A stretch of DNA of 64,000 nucleotides from Saccharomycopsis phalli (lineage: Eukaryota > Ascomycota > Saccharomycetes > Ascoideales > Saccharomycopsidaceae). Of the stretch, positions 59,528 to 64,000 are shown piece after piece. The DNA is taken from the NCBI GenBank assembly GCA_020342235.1, contig CP073213.1, positions 1,528,501-1,592,500 of the forward strand. Direction: 5' to 3'. The translations under genes were made by a program, and so were the position numbers. The notes beneath the pieces were generated by a model that saw only the letters and a program-made list of their open reading frames with translations, searched no databases and was not told the origin of the DNA. Position 1 is the first letter of the stretch. The number at the start of each line of letters is the position of its first letter.

Positions 59528-61246
59528 ATGGATATCGAGAAACAACCAAATCTGCCGAAAAATGGCAAGAGACGTGGCTTGAAATCGAGCATGTTGCTTG
59601 GCGTGATCTTGTTTACCTCGATGGTTTTATGGAATGGTCGGTTTCACTGGCAGTCTGTTACTGCCGTAGGAGCTTCTGATGGCCTTTGTCCTATCAGCAC
59701 CAAGCTTGTTCCCGAGGATTTTGACAATTTGCGTAGCACCATTGACCGGATTCTTCATGATGAGTCCTTTAGAAATCAATCGGCAGAAAAGCTTGGTGGA
59801 GCTGTGCGGGTTGCAACTGAAATCAAGGATCACTGGAGAGATGTCAATGGAGACAATTTCAAGTCTTTTGCTCAACTCCACAAGTACTTGCGGTCGACTT
59901 TCCCGTCCATTTACGAGAAATTGGCTGTTGAAACTGTCAACAAGTATGGTCTTGTCTACACTTGGCAAGGCTTGGACAAAAGCTTGAAGCCGATTTTATT
60001 GACTGCGCATCAGGACGTGGTCCCAGTTGAATGGGCCACTGCTGATAAATGGACACATCCTCCATATTCTGGGCATTATGACGGTGAAAAACTCTGGGGG
60101 CGAGGATCTTCCGACTGCAAGAACCTCTTGATTGGGCTTCTTGAGGCAATTGAAGTTCTCCTAGCTGAGAATTTCAAGCCCCAACGATCGATTATTTTGG
60201 CATTTGGATACGATGAGGAGGCTTCGGGTACCCTTGGTGCCGAGAAAATTGGTCAGCTATTGCTTGAACGGTACGGACAAAACTCGATCTATGCCTTACT
60301 TGATGAGGGAAATGAAGGCGTGGCCAAGGTGTCAGACAGGTACTTTGCCCAGGTGATCACTGGTGAGAAGGGGTATGTTGATAATGTTATTCGACTAACC
60401 ACTCCTGGTGGACACTCGTCTGTTCCTCCAGACCACACAGCCATTGGTATTGCCTCGCAGTTGGTCACGTTAATCGAAGACACGCCGTTCAGATCGCAGT
60501 TGACCAATGTGAACCCATTCTTGGGGTTTCTACAGTGCTATGCGGTGCACTCGAAGGAAATCAGGCATGACTTGAAGAAGAATATCTTGCAAGCTGGGCT
60601 TGATGCTGAGGCAAACCAAAGACTAGTGGGCTTTCTAGATGGTGACAGAAATACAAAGTACCTCATCAGAACGTCACAGGCCACTGATATTATTGCGGGT
60701 GGTATAAAGAACAATGCCTTACCCGAGTCTGTTGAAATTCTAGTCAATACAAGAATATCGGTAGAATCGTCTGTTGGTGAGACTGCTGATAAAATCACCG
60801 GCAACATTGTTGAGATTGCCAACAAGTTTGACTTGGGAGTGGTGTTTGAAGGAAAGGAGATCAAGCTGGACAACGGGCAGGGGTACTTTAATTACAGTTT
60901 AGTAGACCGATTGGAGCTGGCGCCGATTTCTCCCTGGAGTGGAGATGTCTGGGATGTGTTTAGTGGAACTTTGCGGCACTTTTATGAGGATGTGGTGTTT
61001 AATGGTACTATGAAGGAACCCTTGGTTGTGACCCCAGGGTTGATTGGAGGCAATACCGATACTAAGAATTACTGGAAGCTAACCAATAACATTTACCGGT
61101 ATCAGCCAGGGACTTTGAGCGGGGGAGATCTGCACATTCACACGGTGGACGAGTTTGTAAGCATTGAAGCACATTTATCCATTGTGACATTTTACTATGA
61201 ATACTTGCAGAATATCAAGACGCCAGTGGATTTTGATTGTGAGTAG
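59528..61246 (+). CDS. Vacuolar Gly-X carboxypeptidase S, paralogue 2
   Basis: A 572-residue M20 peptidase with the same build as the 56097-57833 gene: a short basic cytoplasmic tail, one TM (about 21-38) and a lumenal catalytic domain. Ligand motifs are LTAHQDVVPVEW, GRGSSDCKN, YDEEASG and DEGNEG. Overall protein identity to the first copy is moderate by eye, yet 59936-60145 differs from it at only 12 of 210 bases. Both copies appear intact. The cytoplasmic tail differs, with Lys9-16 region residues possible for ubiquitin sorting. Confidence 0.92.
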   Translation: MDIEKQPNLPKNGKRRGLKSSMLLGVILFTSMVLWNGRFHWQSVTAVGASDGLCPISTKLVPEDFDNLRSTIDRILHDESFRNQSAEKLGGAVRVATEIKDHWRDVNGDNFKSFAQLHKYLRSTFPSIYEKLAVETVNKYGLVYTWQGLDKSLKPILLTAHQDVVPVEWATADKWTHPPYSGHYDGEKLWGRGSSDCKNLLIGLLEAIEVLLAENFKPQRSIILAFGYDEEASGTLGAEKIGQLLLERYGQNSIYALLDEGNEGVAKVSDRYFAQVITGEKGYVDNVIRLTTPGGHSSVPPDHTAIGIASQLVTLIEDTPFRSQLTNVNPFLGFLQCYAVHSKEIRHDLKKNILQAGLDAEANQRLVGFLDGDRNTKYLIRTSQATDIIAGGIKNNALPESVEILVNTRISVESSVGETADKITGNIVEIANKFDLGVVFEGKEIKLDNGQGYFNYSLVDRLELAPISPWSGDVWDVFSGTLRHFYEDVVFNGTMKEPLVVTPGLIGGNTDTKNYWKLTNNIYRYQPGTLSGGDLHIHTVDEFVSIEAHLSIVTFYYEYLQNIKTPVDFDCE

Positions 61247-61266
61247 AGATGGATATGGTTATACAC

Positions 61267-61368
61267 GGGTGTTGTAGGGTGTTGTAGGGTGTTGTAGGGT
61301 GTTGTACGGGATGTATGTTATACAGGATGTATGTTAAACAGGATGTATGCTGTACGGGATGTATATAG
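61267..61368. repeat. Short tandem repeats downstream of CPS1 paralogue 2
   Basis: GGGTGTTGTA occurs four times in a row (61267-61306), followed by a 16-bp unit GGATGTATGTTATACA with four diverging copies (61309 onward). Similar degenerate GTATATAGTAGGTA units continue on both sides of the solo LTR to about 61720. Confidence 0.85.
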
Positions 61369-61402
61369 GAGGATATGATTATACCGGGAGGTATATAGTA
61401 GG

Positions 61403-61605
61403 TGTAATGAAGAAGATGAAAGGGTACCTTAAAGATTTATTTGCCGTCTTTTTGGTTTTTAGGAAATGGTCTAGCCAAGTCCATTCCCTTTGACCAAAGA
61501 ATGTCTTACCTTCTCCAGATATAAATAGTCAGACTATTCTCTGAATAGTCAAGCGAATATATTTTAGCTATTTTACCAACTTCTTATCCTAGTCATTATA
61601 TTACA
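61403..61605 (+). mobile_element. Solo LTR with intact target-site duplication
   Basis: A 203-bp element with 6-bp inverted ends TGTAAT and ATTACA, flanked by perfect 5-bp duplications GTAGG (61398-61402 and 61606-61610). It holds TATAAATAGTCAGACTATTC with a GACTATTC/GAATAGTC hairpin. The termini and 5-bp duplication are those of LTR retrotransposons; solo LTRs arise by recombination between the two ends. It is the youngest-looking of three copies here and sits within a minisatellite. Confidence 0.8.
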
Positions 61606-61743
61606 GTAGGTACGCTATATAGAATGTATATAGTAGGTATGTTATATAAAATGTACGTTAAACAGCATAGGCATGTTATACAGAATGTACAGTATACAGG
61701 TATAGGTATTGTATGAATTGATTATTTAACCAAGAGCGGCTTG

Positions 61744-62760
61744 TTATTTCTTAGGCACGCTAGTTGGCAATGGCAAGTTGTCAGATCTGGTCTCCTCCTC
61801 CTTTTGCTTCTTCTTGGCGACAGCATATACCAAACCAGCAGCAAACCCAATGAAGATCGAGGACACCGATAAAAAGTTGACGGAGGCGTCAAAGAAAACC
61901 AATCCGGACAAGGCGATTGGCAACTTGTTCAAAGCACCGACCATGGAGTATGTAGTTGAAGAAGTGACTCTGATACACCAACCAGAACAGTAGGAGATAC
62001 CCACTGAGGATGCGCCAGAAAAGATCATCAAAAAGATCACAAGGTTCTTAGTGGCTGGTGGGAAGTTTCTAGCAATGTTGGCTGGAGACCAGTCCTCAAG
62101 GACAAAAGTGGCGACCAACAAGATTGGAATGGAGAGCAAGTTGTTGAAGAACATGGTGTCAAAGTCCTTGAAGTTTGTCTTCTTTATTCTGACGCGCATG
62201 TACAAGACAAAGGCAGCCGAGGCAAAACAGTTGGTGAACATCCAGATGTACCCGATGTTTAAGCCGAAGATGGAGAATTCATCAGGGTTGGCTGGGGCCT
62301 TTTTGTCGTCACCGACAGCGGCAACTACCGAAGACAACACCATCAATACAAACGACGAGAGGGCCATGGAAGTGACCTTGCCTCCAAACCACAATACCTC
62401 ACCGTAGGCAATCAAGATAATGGTCAAGTTCTTGAAGATGGTGTAGACAGGGATGGCCAAGTACTGCAAGGACTTGGAGGAGGTGTAGATCATGGCGACC
62501 AACATGAAGACGATTGGCGACCAGTACTTTGCTTCTTCCTTTGTGACCTTTCTGTAGTTTGCGATACCCAATGCCTTCAAGACCACCAACGTGACGACAC
62601 ACACCAGCGACTGCACTGCCAACAACAAGAAATTCAAGTTGAAGCTGCTGTTGCCGGACACGACGTATTTGTTGGTGCATGTCATCAAAATCGAAGACAA
62701 ACAATAGGCAAAAATGGACACTGGCCCATTGTTGGCGACGGATGAAGTGAGAATGGCCAT
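61744..62760 (-). CDS. VRG4: Golgi GDP-mannose transporter Vrg4
   Basis: A 338-residue protein with about ten TM segments. Signatures include [56 protein letters not shown] and the GDP-mannose-binding [12 protein letters not shown]. It imports GDP-mannose into the Golgi for N- and O-mannosylation. The ATG at 62760 is used; nine codons upstream start with TTG. One CTG occurs in the VQS-L-VC segment where relatives usually have a hydrophobic residue, a mild argument against Ser decoding at that site. Confidence 0.96.
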   Translation of the reverse strand: MAILTSSVANNGPVSIFAYCLSSILMTCTNKYVVSGNSSFNLNFLLLAVQSLVCVVTLVVLKALGIANYRKVTKEEAKYWSPIVFMLVAMIYTSSKSLQYLAIPVYTIFKNLTIILIAYGEVLWFGGKVTSMALSSFVLMVLSSVVAAVGDDKKAPANPDEFSIFGLNIGYIWMFTNCFASAAFVLYMRVRIKKTNFKDFDTMFFNNLLSIPILLVATFVLEDWSPANIARNFPPATKNLVIFLMIFSGASSVGISYCSGWCIRVTSSTTYSMVGALNKLPIALSGLVFFDASVNFLSVSSIFIGFAAGLVYAVAKKKQKEEETRSDNLPLPTSVPKK

Positions 62761-62994
62761 GGTACAATAAGAATTTCTATGCTGCAATGGCTCGTGAAAA
62801 TGTCCTGGAAGTTGTCTCTTGTGTAGTCACTGCGTGGTCAGAAATACAAAAGGGATCAGATTTTTATCGTGCCAGAAATTTGCGTGGTGGAAAAGATTTC
62901 ATCGTCTGCCATTCCATGTGGATAAACGCAATCATGTACTGACAGATACGCGAGCCAACCAAGGCCACGCGCAGACTTTGCTCCTTCAACCACC

Positions 62995-63508
62995 ATGCCT
63001 GTGTCTGTCGCGTTCATTTGTACCGGCAATATCTGCCGATCGCCAATGGCTGAAGGTGAGTACTTGGCATGTTGCCGATTCAACTAACATTACAGCCATG
63101 TTTGCATACAAGATCAAGGAGCGTGGGCTTGACGCCAAAGTCGACAAGATCGACTCAATGGCCACCACCAGATGGGAAGTTGGTAACAGCCCAGACTCCC
63201 GAACCGTGACGGTCTGCAAACGAAACAAGATCCCAATCCTGCACCGGGCAAAGAAGGTCAAGGACGCAGACTTCAAGACCTTTGACTTTTTGATTGGCAT
63301 GGACCAGGGCCATTTGCGGGAGTTGAAGGACATGAGACCAAAGGACGCGAACCCTGTTATAAAGTTGATGGGGGACTACAAGCCGCTGGGCTCCAAATTG
63401 GACTACATTGTCGAGGACCCTTGGTACGGAACCATCAAGGACTTTGAGGTTTGCTACGAGCAACTCGACAGCTTTATCGACGAGTTCATTGAACAAGAAA
63501 TAGTCTAA
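62995..63508 (+). CDS. LTP1: Low-molecular-weight protein tyrosine phosphatase, one intron
   Basis: Exon 1 is 62995-63055 and exon 2 is 63096-63508; the 40-bp intron has GTGAGT, AACTAAC and ACAG. Splicing restores the signature FICTGNICRSPMAEAMFAYK with the C-x5-R-S phosphate loop, giving 157 residues. The catalytic Asp lies in EDPWYG. The unspliced frame cannot encode the active site. The CTG in IPI-x-HRAKK falls where human ACP1 has Ser, supporting CTG-Ser decoding. It diverges from VRG4. Confidence 0.95.
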
Positions 63509-63590
63509 TCTTACATAGGTCAGCAACATATGCAGTCTGTGCATTAGGTAAAAAGCTTTAATATTTACAAGGTCGTCAACTCGTGTCAGC

Positions 63591-63917
63591 TTATTTCTCA
63601 TAAAAGCCCCCATGGAACTTTCGGTTTTGCACATATCGCAAATGTGTACCGCTCAATGGAAGCGCCTTGCGCTGCTCTTCCGATCGGATAACAGAGCCAA
63701 CCGACATAAACAACCCAAAAGTAGCAACCGACCCGCCAATGTACTGGCCCAAGGTCTTCAAGTACCCATTGGGACCTGGTCCCTGAGTCAAAATCGCATA
63801 CCCGCCAAAAACCACACCCACCATAACCCCAACGGTACCACCCATCATGGCACCCATCTTGAACTTGTCAAAGAGACTCATCTCTTGTCCATATTGAACC
63901 CTTTGTGCTGGAGGCAT
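63591..63917 (-). CDS. MGR2: TIM23 lateral gatekeeper Mgr2 (Romo1 family)
   Basis: A 108-residue protein with two glycine-rich TM segments: [20 protein letters not shown] and [20 protein letters not shown], joined by a loop with [15 protein letters not shown]. These match Mgr2/Romo1, which sits in the mitochondrial inner membrane and controls lateral release of preproteins from the TIM23 channel. It is convergent with LTP1. Confidence 0.93.
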   Translation of the reverse strand: MPPAQRVQYGQEMSLFDKFKMGAMMGGTVGVMVGVVFGGYAILTQGPGPNGYLKTLGQYIGGSVATFGLFMSVGSVIRSEEQRKALPLSGTHLRYVQNRKFHGGFYEK

Positions 63918-63974
63918 CTTGTATTTGCTTACTGTCTTGACGCCCCATGAAAACTAGCAAAACCATGCCATGCG

Positions 63975-63981
63975 TTACCCG
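63975..63981 (+). promoter_or_regulatory. Reb1-type motif upstream of MGR2
   Basis: TTACCCG lies 58 bp upstream of the MGR2 start, close to the window edge. Confidence 0.45.
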
Positions 63982-64000
63982 GATCACAAAAAAGTCAGAT

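Noticed and set aside
62819-63055. N-terminal extension of the LTP1 reading frame running upstream through the intron
   Set aside because: That frame replaces the C-x5-R-S active site with non-homologous sequence. Splicing at GTGAGT/ACAG restores the signature exactly.

Overview
This window looks like a chromosome segment of a budding yeast (Saccharomycotina), most likely of the CUG-Ser1 clade (relatives of Candida and Debaryomyces). Genes are dense, spacing is short, introns are few and tiny (40-49 bp in coding genes) with TACTAAC-like branch points, and a mitochondrial complex I subunit is present, which excludes Saccharomyces-like yeasts. Leucine is written mostly as TTG, and I found no CTG codon in the stretches of SRP54, COR1 and NDUFS1 that I read codon by codon. 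One CTG in LTP1 falls where relatives have Ser, although a few other CTGs sit where Leu would fit. Products named here were judged from standard-code translations, so rare CTG-encoded Leu residues may really be Ser. The species cannot be named from this sequence.

Layout. 0-11.7 kb: SLY41 (cut by the window edge), CUS1, a 48-bp minisatellite, NDUFS1 and CPA1 diverging from a promoter with CCAAT and Gcn4-type sites, SWD3, two adjacent four-TM membrane proteins and a POM33/PER33 protein. 12-24.2 kb: a GYF-domain protein (SMY2/SYH1) with a 5' intron, SRP54, a GPI-type yapsin-like protein lacking both catalytic motifs, PHO85, TRM44, an R2 ribonucleotide reductase, UMP1 with a PACE-like element, and alkaline ceramidase. 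24.2-25.25 kb: a non-coding gene whose three consecutive introns each carry a box C/D snoRNA, which I match to snR41, snR70 and snR51. 25.3-36.2 kb: RPC31, INN1, THO2, PGA2 and a CDC37 with a duplicated C-terminal domain. 36.2-40.7 kb is gene-poor: small secreted proteins, a GH72 glucanosyltransferase and an old LTR piece. 40.7-53.9 kb: MEU1, WSS1, DHH1, STE7, CENP-T/CNN1, MTO1, CCT2 and glycogenin. 54-64 kb: minisatellite and LTR, COR1, two inverted CPS1 paralogues flanking SOF1, a solo LTR with intact target-site duplication, VRG4, LTP1 and MGR2.

The genes are mainly conserved housekeeping functions (splicing, translation, respiration, secretion, cell wall, mRNA export and decay). The points most worth a second look are the snoRNA host gene with apparent 3-nt internal exons, the sharp 210-bp near-identity tract between the two CPS1 genes, the catalytically dead yapsin-like protein, and the CDC37 domain duplication. 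Five multi-exon structures missed by simple ORF calling were recovered: the GYF protein, UMP1, CNN1, CCT2 and LTP1.
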